A DNA stretch of 64,000 nt, taken from the NCBI GenBank assembly GCA_964020085.1, contig OZ026608.1, positions 21,423,812 to 21,487,811 on the forward strand, written 5' to 3'. Source of the DNA: Micromussa lordhowensis (lineage: Eukaryota > Cnidaria > Anthozoa > Scleractinia > Lobophylliidae). Numbering within the stretch: position 1 is the first letter of the stretch; each line of letters begins with the position of its first letter. Of the stretch, positions 25,501-38,100 are shown in pieces. The position numbers and the translations under genes were made by a program. The notes below the pieces were generated by a model. That model worked only from the letters and a program-made list of their open reading frames with translations. It was not told the origin of the DNA and ran no database searches.

Positions 25501-28500
25501 AAACATTTTGCTGCAAACCGCGCCTCTTAAAGTGCCCGTGAAGCCGAGCTATGTCAAATTTGCCAAGGGGACCCCCAGCGCGCGTTTTCTGAAATTCTGC
25601 AAAGTTGGGACCAGGGGAAACTACTGCAAAAAGAAGGCCAGAAAAAACACCCTGGCGCCAATGCCATCATGTCCTAACTAGAATTTCCTTCAAGTGCCAA
25701 CCTAGCAAAACATTTTGCTGCAAACCGCGCCTCTTAAAGTGCCCGTGAAGCCGAGCTATGTCAAATTTGCCAAGGGGACCCCCAGCGCGCGTTTTCTGAA
25801 ATTCTGCAAAGTTGGGACCAGGGAAAACTACTGCAAAAAGAAGGCCAGAAAAAACACCCTGGCGCCAATGCTATCATGCCCTAAGTAAGATTTCCTTAAA
25901 GCGCCAACCTAGCAAAACATTTTGCTGCAAACCGCGCCTCTTAAAGTGCCCGTGAAGCCGAGCTATGTCAAATTTGCCAAGTGGACCCCCAGCGCGCGTT
26001 TTCTGAAATTCTGCAAAGTTGGGACCAGGGGAAACTACTGCAAAAAGAAGGTTAGAAAAAACACCCTGGCGCCAATGCCATCATGTTCTAACTAGCATTT
26101 CCTTGAAGTGCCAACCTAGCAGAACATTTTGCTGCAAACCGCGCCTCTTAAAGTGCCCGTGAAGCCGAGCTATGTCAAATTTGCCAAGGGGACCCCCAGC
26201 GCGCGTTTTCTGAAATTCTGCAAAGTTGGGACCAGGGGAAACTACTGCAAAAAGAAGGCCAAAAAAAAACACCCTGGCGCCAATGCCATCATGTCCTAAC
26301 TAGAATTTCCTTGAAGTGCCATCCTAGCAGAACATTTTGCTGCAAACCGCGCCTCTTAAGGTGCCCGTGAAGCCGAGCTATGTCAAATTTGCCAAGGGGA
26401 CCCCCAGCGCGCGTTTTCTGAAATTCTGCAAAGTTGGGACCAGGGGAAACTACTGCAAAAAGAAGGCCAGAAAAAACACCCTGGCGCCAATGCCATCATG
26501 TCCTAACTAGGATTTCCTTGAAGTGCCAACCTAGCAGAACATTTTGCTGCAAACCGCGCCTCTTAAAGTGCCCGTGAAGCCGAGCTATGTCAAATTTGCC
26601 AAGGGGACCCCCAGCGCGCGTTTTCTGAAATGCTGCAAAGTTGGGACCAGGGGAAACTACTGCAAAAAGAAGGCATGACAAAACACCCTGGCGCCAATGC
26701 GATCATGTCCTAACTAACATTTCCTTGAAGTGCCAACCTAGCAGAACATTTTGCTGCAAACCGCGCCTCTTAAAGTGCCCGTGAAGCCGAGCTATGTCAA
26801 ATTTGCCAAGGGGACCCCCAGCGCGCGTTTTCTGAAATTCTGCAAAGTTGAAACCAGGGGAAACTACTGCAAAAAAAAAGGCCAGAAAAAACACCCTGGC
26901 GCCAATGCCATCATGTCCTAACTACAATTTCCTTGAAGTGCCAACCTAGCAGAACATTTTGCTGCAAACCGCGCCTCTTAAAGTGCCCGTGAAACCGAGC
27001 TATGTCAAATTTGCCAAGGGGACCCCCAGCGCGCGTTTTCTAAAATTCTGCAAAGTTGGGACCAGGGGAAACTACTGCAACAAAATGGCCAGAAAAAACA
27101 CCCTGGCGCCAATGCCATCATGTCCTAACTAGGAATTCCTTGAAGTGCCAACCTAGCAGAACATTTTGCTGCAAACCGTGCCTCTTAAAGTGCCCGTGAA
27201 GCCGAGCTATGTCAAATTTGCCAAGGGGACCCCCAGCGCGCGTTTTCTAAAATTCTGCAAAGTTGGGACCAGGGAAAACTACTGCAAAAAGAAGGCCAGA
27301 AAAAACACCCTGGCGCCAATGCCATCATGTCCTAACTTACATTTCCTTGAAGTGCCAACCTAGCAGAACATTTTGCTGCAAACCGCGCCTCTTAAAGTGC
27401 CCGTGAAGCCGAGCTATGTCAAATTTGCCAAGGAGACCCCCAGCGCGCGTTTTCTGAAATGCTGCAAAGTTGGGACCAGGGGAAACTACTGCAAAAAGAA
27501 GGCCAGAAAAAACACCCTGGCGCCAATGCCATCATGTCCTAACTAGGATTTCCTTGAAGTGCCAACCTAGCAAAAGATTTTGCTGCAAACCGCGCCTCTT
27601 AAAGTGCCCGTGAAGCCGAGCTATGTCAAATTTGCCAAGGGGACCCCCAGCGCGCGTTTTCTGAAATTCTGCAAAGTTGGGACCACGGGAAGCTACTGCA
27701 AAAAGAAGGCCAGTAAAAACACCCTAGCGCCAAAGCCATCATGTCCTAACTAAGATTTCCTTGAAGTGCCAACCTAGCAGAACATTTTGCTGCAAACCGC
27801 GCCTCTTAAAGTGCCCGTGAAGCCGAGCTATGTCAAATTTGCCAAGGGGACCCCCAGCGCGCGTTTTCTAAAATTCTGCAAAGTTGGGACCAGGGGAAAC
27901 TACTGCAAAAAGAAGGCCAGAAAAAAAACACCCTGGCGCCAATGCCATCATGTCCTAACTAAAATTTTCTTAAAGTGCCAACCTAGCAGAACATTTTGCT
28001 GCAAACCGCGCTTCTTAAAGTGCCCGTGAAGCCGAGCTATGTCAAATTTGCCAAGGGGACCCCCAGCGCGCGTTTTCTGAAATTCTGCAAAGTTGGGACC
28101 AGGGGAAACTACTGCAAAAAGAAGGCCAGAAAAAACACCCTGGCACCAATGCCATCATGCCCTAACTAGGATTTCCTTAAAGTGCCAACCTAGCAAAACA
28201 TTTTGCTGCAAACCGCGCCTCTTAAAGTGCCCGTGAAGCCGAGCTATGTCAAATTTGCCAAGGGGACCCCCAGCGCGCGTTTTCTGAAATTCTGCAAAGT
28301 TGGGACCAGGGGAAACTACTGCAAAAAGAAGGCCAGAAAAAACACCCTGGCGCCAATGCCATCATGTCTTAACTAGGATTTCCTTGAAGTGCCAACCTAG
28401 CAAAACATTTTGCTGCAAACTGCGCCTCTTAAAGTGCCCGTGAAGCCGAGCTATGTCAAATTTGCCAAGGGGACCCCCAGCGCGCGTTTTCTGAAATTCT

Positions 28501-30190
28501 GCAAAGTTGAAACAAGGGGAAACTACTGCAAAAAGAAGGCCAGAAAAAACACCCTGGCGCCAATGCCATCATATCCTAACTAAAATTTCCTTGAAGTGCC
28601 AACCTAGCAGAACATTTTGCTGCAAACTGCGCCTCTTAAAGTGCCCGTGAAACCGAGCTATGTCAAATTTGCCAAGGGGACCCCCAGCGCGCGTTTTCTA
28701 AAATTCTGCAAAGTTGGGACCAGGGGAAACTACTGCAAAAAAATGGCCAGAAAAAACACCCTGGCGCCAATGCCATCATGTCCTAACTAGAATTTCCTTA
28801 AAGTGCCAACCTAGCAGAACATTTTGCTGCAAACCGTGCCTCTTAAAGTGCCCGTGAAGCCGAGCTATGTCAAATTTGCCAAGGGGACCCCCAGCGCGCC
28901 TTTTCTGAAATTCTGCAAAGTTGGGACCAGGGGAAACTACTGCAAAAAGAAGGCCAGAAAAAACACCCTGGCGCCAATGCCATCATGTTCTAACTAGGAT
29001 TTCCTTGAAGTGCCAACCTAGCAGAACATTTTGCTGCAAACCGCGCCTCTTAAAGTGCCCGCGAAGCCGAGCTATGTCAAATTTGCCAAGGAGACCCCCA
29101 GCGCGCGTTTTCTGAAATGCTGCAAAGTTGGGACCAGGGGAAACTACTGCAAAAAGAAGGCCAGAAAAAACACCCTGGCCCCAATGCCATCATGTTCTAA
29201 CTACGATTTCCTTGAAGTGCCAACCTAGCAGAACATTTTGCTGCAAACCGCGCCTCTTAAAGTGCCCGTGAAGCCGAGCTATGTCAAATTTGCCAAGGGG
29301 ACCCCCAGCGCGCGTTTTCTGAAATTCTGCAAAGTTGGGACCAGGGGAAACTACTGCAAAAAGAAGGCCAGAAAAAACACCCTGGCGCCAATGCCATCAT
29401 GTCTTAACTAGGATTTCCTTGAAGTGCCAACCTAGCAAAACATTTTGCTGCAAACTGCGCCTCTTAAAGTGCCCGTGAAGCCGAGCTATGTCAAATTTGC
29501 CAAGGGGACCCCCAGCGCGCGTTTTCTGAAATTCTGCAAAGTTGGGACCAGGAGAAACTACTGCAAAAAGAAGGCCAGAAAAAACACCCTGGCGCCAATG
29601 CCATCATGTCCTAACTAGAATTTCCTTCAAGTGCCAACTTAGCATAACATTTTGCTCCAAACTGCGCCTCTTAAAGTGCCCGTGAAACCGAGCTATGTCA
29701 AATTTCCCAAGGGGACCCCCAGCGCGCGTTTTCTAAAATTGTGCAAAGTTGGGACCAGGGAAAACTACTGCAAAAATATGGCCAGAAAAAACACCCTGGC
29801 GCCAATGCCATCATGTCCTAGTTAACATTTCCTTGAAGTGCCAACCTAGCAGAACATTTTGCTGCAAACCGCGCCTCTTAAAGTGCTCGTGAAGCCGAGC
29901 TATGTCAAATTTGCCAAGGGGACCCCCAGCGCGCGTTTTCTGAAATTCTGCAAAGTTGGGACCAGGGGAAACTACTGCAAAAAGAAGGCCAGAAAAAACA
30001 CCCTGGCGCCAATGCCATCATGTCTTAACTAGGATTTCCTTGAAGTGCCAACCTAGCAGAACATTGTGCTGCAAACCGCGCCTCTTAAAGTGCCCGTGAA
30101 GCCGAGCTATGTCAAATTTGCCAAGGGTACCCCCAGCGCGCGTTTTCTGAAATTCTGCAAAGTTGGGACCAGGCGAAACTACTGCAAAAA
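22575..30190 (+). repeat. Satellite domain with a dispersed AAATGGCC monomer type
   Basis: No single clean higher-order unit spans this domain, but a distinctive monomer type recurs in it. The type combines GTGAAACCGAGC, TTTTCTAAAATT and an ATGGCC ending where the consensus has AAGGCC. Its ATGGCC mark lies at 23358, 27085, 28743 and 29778, which are spacings of 18, 8 and 5 monomers. Another local marker, CATATCATAAC, occurs near 23806, 25047 and 25254. Units with GAAATGCTGC also begin to be common here. Scattered sharing of this kind suggests several overlapping exchange events. Confidence 0.7.
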
Positions 30191-33100
30191 GAAGGCCAGA
30201 AAAAACAACCTGGCGCCAATGCCATCATGTCCTAGTTAACATTTCCTTAAAGTGCCAACCTAGCAGAACATTTTGCTGCAAACCGCGCCTCTTAAAGTGC
30301 CCGTGAAGCCGAGCTATGTCAAATTTGCCAAGGGGACCCCCAGCGCGCGTTTTCTGAAATTCTGCAAAGTTGGGACCAGGGGAAACTACTGCAAAAAGAA
30401 GGCCAGAAAAAACACCCTGGCGCCAATGCCATCATGTCCTAACAAAAATTTTCTTAAAGTGCCAACCTAGCAGAAAATTTTGCTGCAAACTGCGCCTCTT
30501 AAAGTGCCCGTGAAGCCGAGCTATGTCAAATTTGCCAAGGGGACCCCCAGCGCGCGTTTTCTGAAATTCTGCAAAGTTGGGACCAGGAAAAACTACTGCA
30601 AAAAGAAGGCCACAAGAAACACCCTGGCGCCAATGTCATCATGTCCTAACTAGCATTTCCTTGAAGTGCCAACCTAGCAGAACATTTTGCTGCAAACCGC
30701 GCCTCTTAAAGTGCCGGTGAAGCCGAGCTATGTCAAATTTGCCAAGGGGACCCCCAGCGCGCGTTTTCTGAAATGCTGCAAAGTTGGGACCAGGGGAAAC
30801 TACTGCAAAAAGAAGGCCAGAAAAAACACCCTGGCGCCAATGCCATCATGTCCTAACTAATATTTCCTTCAAGTGCCAACCTAGCAGAACATTTTGCTGC
30901 AAACTGCGCCTCTTAAAGTGCCCGTGAAGCCGAGCTATGTCAAATTTGCCAAGGGGACCCCCAGCGCGCGTTTTCTGAAATGCTGCAAAGTTGGGACCAG
31001 GGGAAACTACTGCAAAAAGAAGGCCAGAAAAAACACCCTGGCGCCAATGCCATCATGTCCTAACTAATATTTCCTTCAAGTGCCAACCTAGCAGAACATT
31101 TTGCTGCAAACTGCGCCTCTTAAAGTGCCCGTGAAGCCGAGCTATGTCAAATTTGCCAAGGGGACCCCCTGCGCGCGTTTTCTAAAATTCTGCAAAGTTG
31201 GGACCAGGGGAAACTACTGCAAAAAGAAGGCCAGAAAAAAACACCCTGGCGCCAATGCCATCATGCCCTAACTAAAATTTCCTTGAAGTGCCAACCTAGC
31301 AGAACATTTTGCTGCAAACCGCGCCTCTTAAAGTGCCCGTGAAGCCGAGCTATGTCAAATTTGCCAAGGGGACCCCCAGCGCGCGTTTTCTTAAATTCTG
31401 CAAAGTTGGGACCAGGAGAAACTACTGCAAAAAGAAGGCCAGAAAAAACACCCTGGCGCCAATGCCATCATGTCCTAACTAGAATTTCTTTGAAGTGCCA
31501 ACCTAGCAGAACATTTTGCTGCAAACCGCGCCTCTTAAAGTGCCCGTGAAGCTGAGCTATGTCAAATTTCCCAAGGGGACCTCGAGCGCCCGTTTTCTGA
31601 AATTCTGCAAAGTTGGGACCAGGGGAAACTACTGCAAAAAGAAGGCCAGAAAAAACACCCTGGCGCCAATGCCATCATGTCCTAACTACGATTTCCTTGA
31701 AGTGCCAACCTAGCAGAACATTTTGCTGCAAACCGCGCCTCTTAAAGTGCCCGTGAAGCTGAGCTATGTCAAATTTGCCAAGTGGACCCCCAGCGCGCGT
31801 TTTCTGAAATTCTGCAAAGTTGGGACCAGGGGAAACTACTGCAAAAAGAAGGCAAGAAAAAACACCCTGGCGCCAATGCCATCATGTTCTAACTAGGATT
31901 TCCTTGAAGTGCCAACCTAGCAAAACATTTTGCTGCAAACTGCGCCTCTTAAAGTGCCCGTGAAGCCGAGCTATGTCAAATTTGCCAAGGGGACCCCCAG
32001 CGCGCGTTTTCTGAAATTCTGCAAAGTTGGGACCAGGGGAAACTACTGCAAAAAGAAGGCCAGAAAAAACACCCTGGCGCCAATGCCATCATGTCTTAAC
32101 TAGGATTTCCTTGAAGTGCCAACCTAGTAAAACATTTTACTGCAAACTGCGCCTCTTAAAGTGCCCGTGAAGCCGAGCTATGTCAAATTTGCCAAGGGGA
32201 CCCCCAGCGCGCGTTTTCTGAAATTCTGCAAAGTTGGGACCAGGAAAAACTACTGCAAAAAGAAGGCCACAAGAAATACACCCTGGCGCCAATGTCATCA
32301 TGTCCTAACTAGCATTTCCTTGAAGTGCCAACCTAGCAGAACATTTTGCTGCAAACCGCGCCTCTTAAAGTGCCGGTGAAGCCGAGCTATGTCAAATTTG
32401 CCAAGGGGACCCCCAGCGCGCGTTTTCTGAAATGCTGCAAAGTTGGGACCAGGGGAAACTACTGCAAAAAGAAGGCCAGAAAAAACACCCTGGCGCCAAT
32501 GCCATCATGTCCTAACTAATATTTCCTTCAAGTGCCAACCTAGCAGAACATTTTGCTGCAAACTGCGCCTCTTAAAGTGCCCGTGAAGCCGAGCTATGTC
32601 AAATTTGCCAAGGGGACCCCCTGCGCGCGTTTTCTAAAATTCTGCAAAGTTGGGACCAGGGGAAACTACTGCAAAAAGAAGGCCAGAAAAAAACACCCTG
32701 GCGCCAATGCCATCATGTCCTAACTAAAATTTCCTTGAAGTGCCAACCTAGCAGAACATTTTGCTGCAAACCGCGCCTCTTAAAGTGCCCGTGAAGCCGA
32801 GCTATGTCAAATTTTCCAAGGGTACCCCCAGCGCGCGTTTTCTGAAATTCTGCAAAGTTGGGACCAGGGGAAACTACTGCAAAAAGAAGGCCAGAAAAAA
32901 ACACCCTGGCGCCAATGCCATCATGTCCTAACTAAAATTTCCTTGAAGTGCCAACCTAGCAGAACATTTTGCTGCAAACCGCGCCTCTTAAAGTGCCCGT
33001 GAAGCCGAGCTATGTCAAATTTTCCAAGGGTACCCCCTGCGCGCGTTTTCTAAAATTCTGCAAAGTTGGGACCAGGGGAAACTACTGCAAAAAGAAGGCC

Positions 33101-34200
33101 AGAAAAAAACACCCTGGCGCCAATGCCATCATGTCCTAACTAAAATTTCCTTGAAGTGCCAACCTAGCAGAACATTTTGCTGCAAACCGCGCCTCTTAAA
33201 GTGCCCGTGAAGCCGAGCTATGTCAAATTTTCCAAGGGTACCCCCAGCGCGCGTTTTCTGAAATTCTGCAAAGTTGGGACCAGGGGAAACTACTGCAAAA
33301 AGAAGGCCAGAAAAAAACACCCTGGCGCCAATGCCATCATGTCCTAACTAAAATTTCCTTGAAGTGCCAACCTAGCAGAACATTTTGCTGCAAACCGCGC
33401 CTCTTAAAGTGCCCGTGAAGCCGAGCTATGTCAAATTTTCCAAGGGTACCCCCAGCGCGCGTTTTCTGAAATTCTGCAAAGTTGGGACCAGGGGAAACTA
33501 CTGCAAAAAGAAGGCCAGAAAAAACAACCTGGCGCCAATGCCATCATGTCCTAGTTAACATTTCCTTAAAGTGCCAACCTAGCAGAACATTTTGCTGCAA
33601 ACCGCGCCTCTTAAAGTGCCCGTGAAGCCGAGCTATGTCAAATTTGCCAAGGGGACCCCCAGCGCGCGTTTTCTGAAATTCTGCAAAGTTGGGACCAGGG
33701 GAAACTACTGCAAAAAGAAGGCCAGAAAAAACACCCTGGCGCCAATGCCATCATGTCCTAACAAAAATTTTCTTAAAGTGCCAACCTAGCAGAAAATTTT
33801 GCTGCAAACTGCGCCTCTTAAAGTGCCCGTGAAGCCGAGCTATGTCAAATTTGCCAAGGGGACCCCCAGCGCGCGGTTTCTGAAATTCTGCAAAGTTGGG
33901 ACCAGGAAAAACTACTGCAAAAAGAAGGCCACAAGAAACACCCTGGCGCCAATGTCATCATGTCCTAACTAGCATTTCCTTAAAGAGCCAACCTAGCAGA
34001 ACATTTTGCTGCAAACCGCGCCTCTTAAAGTGCCGGTGAAGCCGAGCTATGTCAAATTTGCCAAGGGGACCCCCAGCGCGCGTTTTCTGAAATGCTGCAA
34101 AGTTGGGACCAGGGGAAACTACTGCAAAAAGAAGGCCAGAAAAAACACCCTGGCGCCAATGCCATCATGTCCTAACTAATATTTCCTTCAAGTGCCAACC
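30190..34200 (+). repeat. Nested 8-monomer and 16-monomer repeats
   Basis: Three copies of a short ordered series are seen. A monomer ending in GGCCACAAGAAA and GTCATC is followed by one with AGTGCCGGTGAAG and GAAATGCTGC, then by one with AACTAATATTTCCTTCAAG. The GTGCCGG mark lies at 30711, 32370 and 34030, spacings of 1,659 and 1,660 bp (8 x 207 + 3 or 4). A larger repeat is shown by AACAACCTGG plus CCTAGTTAACATTTCC at 30231 and 33550, offset 3,319 bp (16 x 207 + 7). The added bases come mainly from A6 to A7 changes. Copy 1 has two AATATTTCC units (about 30857 and 31064) where the others have one. Confidence 0.85.
32700..33540 (+). repeat. Four tandem 208-bp monomers with GGGTACCCC
   Basis: Four adjacent monomers share TTTTCCAAGGGTACCCC instead of TTTGCCAAGGGGACCCC. 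The GGTACC within them lies at 32821, 33029, 33237 and 33445, exactly 208 bp apart because the preceding units have an A7 run instead of A6. The change turns the odd-centred GGGGACCCC into the even palindrome GGGTACCC. The second unit also has CCCCCTGCGCGCG. One isolated GGGTACCCCC occurs near 30126. This is a very local single-monomer amplification nested inside the 16-monomer repeat. Confidence 0.88.
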
Positions 34201-37200
34201 TAGCAGAACATTTTGCTGCAAACTGCGCCTCTTAAAGTGCCCGTGAAGCCGAGCTATGTCAAATTTGCCAAGGGGACCCCCTGCGCGCGTTTTCTGAAAT
34301 TCTGCAAAGTTGGGACCAGGGGAAACTACTGCAAAAAGAAGGCCAGAAAAAAACACCCTGGCGCCAATGCCATCATGTCCTAACTAGGATTTCCTTAAAG
34401 TGCCAACCTAGCAGAACATTTTGCTGCAAACCGCGCCTCTTAAAGTGCCCGTGAAGCCGAGCTATGTCAAATTTGCCAAGGGGACCCCCAGCGCGCGTTT
34501 TCTGAAATTCTGCAAAGTTGGGACCAGGAGAAACTACTGCAAAAAGAAGGCCAGAAAAAACACCCTGGCGCCAATGCCATCATGTCCTAACTAGAATTTC
34601 TTTGAAGTGCCAACCTAGCAGAACATTTTGCTGCAAACCGCGCCTCTTAAAGTGCCCGTGAAGCTGAGCTATGTCAAATTTGCAAAGGGGACCCCGAGCG
34701 CGCGTTTTCTGAAATTCTGCAAAGTTGGGACCAGGGGAAACTACTGCAAAAAGAAGGCCAGAAAAAACACCCTGGCGCCAATGCCATCATGTCCTAACTA
34801 CGATTTCCTTGAATTGCGAACCTAGCAGAACATTTTGCTGCAAACCGCGCCTCTTAAAGTGCCCGTGAAGCCGAGCTATGTCAAATTTGCCAAGGGGACC
34901 CCCAGCGCGCGTTTTCTGAAATTCTACAAAGTTGGGACCAGGGGAAACTACTGCAAAAAGAAGGCCAGAAAAAACACCCTGGCGCCAATGCCATCATGTC
35001 CTAACTAGGATTTCCTTGAAGTGCCAACCTAGCAGGACATTTTGCTGCAAACCGCGCCTCTTAAAGTGCCCGTGAAGCCGAGCTATGTCAAATTTGCCAA
35101 GGGGACCCCCAGCGCGCGTTTTCTGAAATTCTGCAAAGTTGGGACCAGGGGAAGCTACTGCAAAAAGAAGGCCAGAAAAAACACCCTAGCGCCAATGCCA
35201 TCATGTCCTAACAAGGATTTTCTTCAAGTGCCAACCTCGCAGAACATTTTGCTGCAAACCGCGCCTCTCAAAGTGCCCGTGAAGCCGAGCTATGTCAAAT
35301 TTGCCAAGGGGACCCCCAGCGCGCGTTTTCTGAAATTCTGCAAAGTTGGGACCAGGGGAAACTACTGCAAAAAGAAGGCCAGAAAAAACACCCTGGCGCC
35401 AATGCCATCATGTCCTAACTAGGATTTCCTTGAAGTGCCAACCTAGCAGAACATTTTGCTTTAAACCGCGCCTCTTAAAGTGCCCGTGAAGCCGAGTTAT
35501 GTCAAATTTGCCAAGGGGACCCCCAGCGCGCGTTTTCTGAAATTCTGCAAAGTTGGGACCAGGGGAAACTACTGCAAAAAGAAGGCCAGAAAAAACACCC
35601 TGGCGCCAATGCCATCATGTCCTAACTACGATTTCCTTGAAGTGCCAACCTAGCAGAACATTTTGCTGCAAACCGCGCCTCTTAAAGTGCCCGTGAAGCC
35701 GAGCTATGTCAAATTTGCCAAGGGGACCCCCAGCGCGCGTTTTCTGAAATTCTGCAAAGTTGGGACCGGGGGAAACTACTGCAAAAAGAAAGCCAGAAAA
35801 AACACCCTGGCGTTAATGCCATCATGTCTTAACTACCATTTTCTTGAAGTGCCAACCTAGCAGAACATTTTGCTGCAAACCGCGCCTCTTAAAGTGCCCG
35901 TGAAGCCGAGCTATGTCAAATTTGCCAAGGGGACCCCCAGAGCGCGTTTTCTGAAATTCTGCAAAGTTGGGACCAGGGGAAACTACTGCAAAAAGAAGCC
36001 CAGAAAAAACACCCTGGCGCCAATGCCATCATGTCCTAACTAGCATTTCCTTGAAGTGCCAACCTAGCAGAACATTTTGCTGCAAACCGCGCCTCTTAAA
36101 GTGCCCGTGAAGCCGAGCTATGTCAAATTTGCCAAGGGGACCCCCAGCGCGCGTTTTCTGAAATTCTGCAAAGTTGGGACCAGGGGAAACTACTGCAAAA
36201 AGAAGGCCAGAAAAAACACCCTGGCGCAAATGCCATCATGTCCTAGCTAAAATTTTCTTGAAGTGCCAACCTAGCAGAACATTTTGCTGCAAACCGCGCC
36301 TCTTAAAGTGCCCGTGAAGCCGAGCTATGTCAAATTTGCCAAGGGGACCCCCAGCGCGCGTTTTCTGAAATTCTGCAAAGTTGGGACCAGGAAAAACTAC
36401 TGCAAAAAGAAGGCCACAAGAAACACCCTGGCGCCAATGTCATCATGTCCTAACTAGCATTTCCTTGAAGTGCCAACCTAGCAGAACATTTTGCTGCAAA
36501 CCGCGCCTCTTAAAGTGCCGGTGAAGCCGAGCTATGTCAAATTTGCCAAGGGGACCCCCAGCGCGCGTTTTCTGAAATGCTGCAAAGTTGGGACCAGGGG
36601 AAACTACTGCAAAAAGAAGGCCAGAAAAAACACCCTGGCGCCAATGCCATCATGTCCTAACTAATATTTCCTTCAAGTGCCAACCTAGCAGAACATTTTG
36701 CTGCAAACTGCGCCTCTTAAAGTGCCCGTGAAGCTGAGCTATGTCAAATTTGCCAAGGGGACCCCCTGCGCGCGTTTTCTGAAATTCTGCAAAGTTGGGA
36801 CCAGGGGAAACTACTGCAAAAAGAAGGCCAAAAAAAAACACCCTGGCGCCAATGCCATCATGTCCTAACTAGGATTTCCTTGAAGTGCCAACCTAGCAGA
36901 ACATTTTGCTGCAAACCGCGCCTCTTAAAGTGCCCGTGAAGCCGAGCTATGTCAAATTTGCCAAGGGGACCCCCAGCGCGCGTTTTCTGAAATTCTGCAA
37001 AGTTGGGACCAGGAGAAACTACTGCAAAAAGAAGGCCAGAAAAAACACCCTGGCGCCAATGCTATCATGTCCTAACTAGAATTTCCTTGAAGTGCCAACC
37101 TAGCAGAACATTTTGCTGCAAACCGCGCCTCTTAAAGTGCCCGTGAAGCTGAGCTATGTCAAATTTGCCAAGGGGACCCCCAGCGCGCGTTTTCTGAAAT

Positions 37201-38100
37201 TCTGCAAAGTTGGGACCAGGGTTAACTACTGCAAAAAGAAGGCCAGAAAAAAACAACCTGGCGCCAATGCCATCATGTCCTAACTAGGATTTCCTTGAAT
37301 TGCCAACCTAGCAGAACATTTTGCTGCAAACCGCGCCTCTTAAAGTGCCCGTGAAGCCGAGCTATGTCAAATTTGCCAAGGGGACCCCCAGCGCGCGTTT
37401 TCTGAAATTCTCCAAAGTTGGGACCAGGGGAAACTACTGCAAAAAGAAGGCCAGAAAAAACACCCTGGCGCCAATGCCATCATGTCCTAACTAAAATTTC
37501 CTTGAAGTGCCAACCTAGCAGAACATTTTGCTGCAAACCGCGCCTCTTAAAGTGCCCGTGAAGCCGAGCTATGTCAAATTTGCCAAGGGGACCCCCAGCG
37601 CGCGTTTTCTGAAATTCTGCAAAGTTGGGACCAGGGGAAACTACTGCAAAAAGAAGGCCAGAAAAAACACCTTAGCGCCAATGCCATCATGTCCTAACTA
37701 CGATTTTCTTCAAGTGCCAACCTAGCAGAACATTTTGCTGCAAACCGCGCCTCTTAAAGTGCCCGTGAAGCCGAGCTATGTCAAATTTGCCAAGGGGACC
37801 CCCAGCGCGCGTTTTCTGAAATTCTGCAAAGTTGGGACCAGGGGAAACTACTGCAAAAAGAAGGCCAGAAAAAACACCCTGGCGCCAATGCCATCATGTC
37901 CTAACTAGGATTTCCTTAAAGTGCCAACCTAGCAGAACATTTTGCTTTAAACCGCGCCTCTTAAAGTGCCCGTGAAGCCGAGTTATGTCAAATTTGCCAA
38001 GGGGACCCCCAGCGCGCGTTTTCTGAAATTCTGCAAAGTTGGGACCAGGGGAAACTACTGCAAAAAGAAGGCCAGAAAAAACACCCTGGCTTAAATGCCA
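33900..38100 (+). repeat. 12-monomer tandem duplication (about 2,485 bp)
   Basis: Copy 1 is about 33900-36380 and copy 2 about 36381-38100, offset 2,484-2,486 bp (12 x 207 plus one or two). Shared marks are GTGCCGGTGAAG (34030 and 36515), AATATTTCCTTCAAG (about 34177 and 36663), CCCCCTGCG (about 34276 and 36762), ACCAGGAGAAAC (about 34523 and 37010), GAAGCTGAGC (about 34661 and 37146), a TTGAATTGC (about 34809 and 37295) and GCTTTAAACCGC (35459 and 37945). Each copy starts with the series that also defines the preceding 8-monomer repeat, so the two repeat families share ancestry. Confidence 0.82.
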
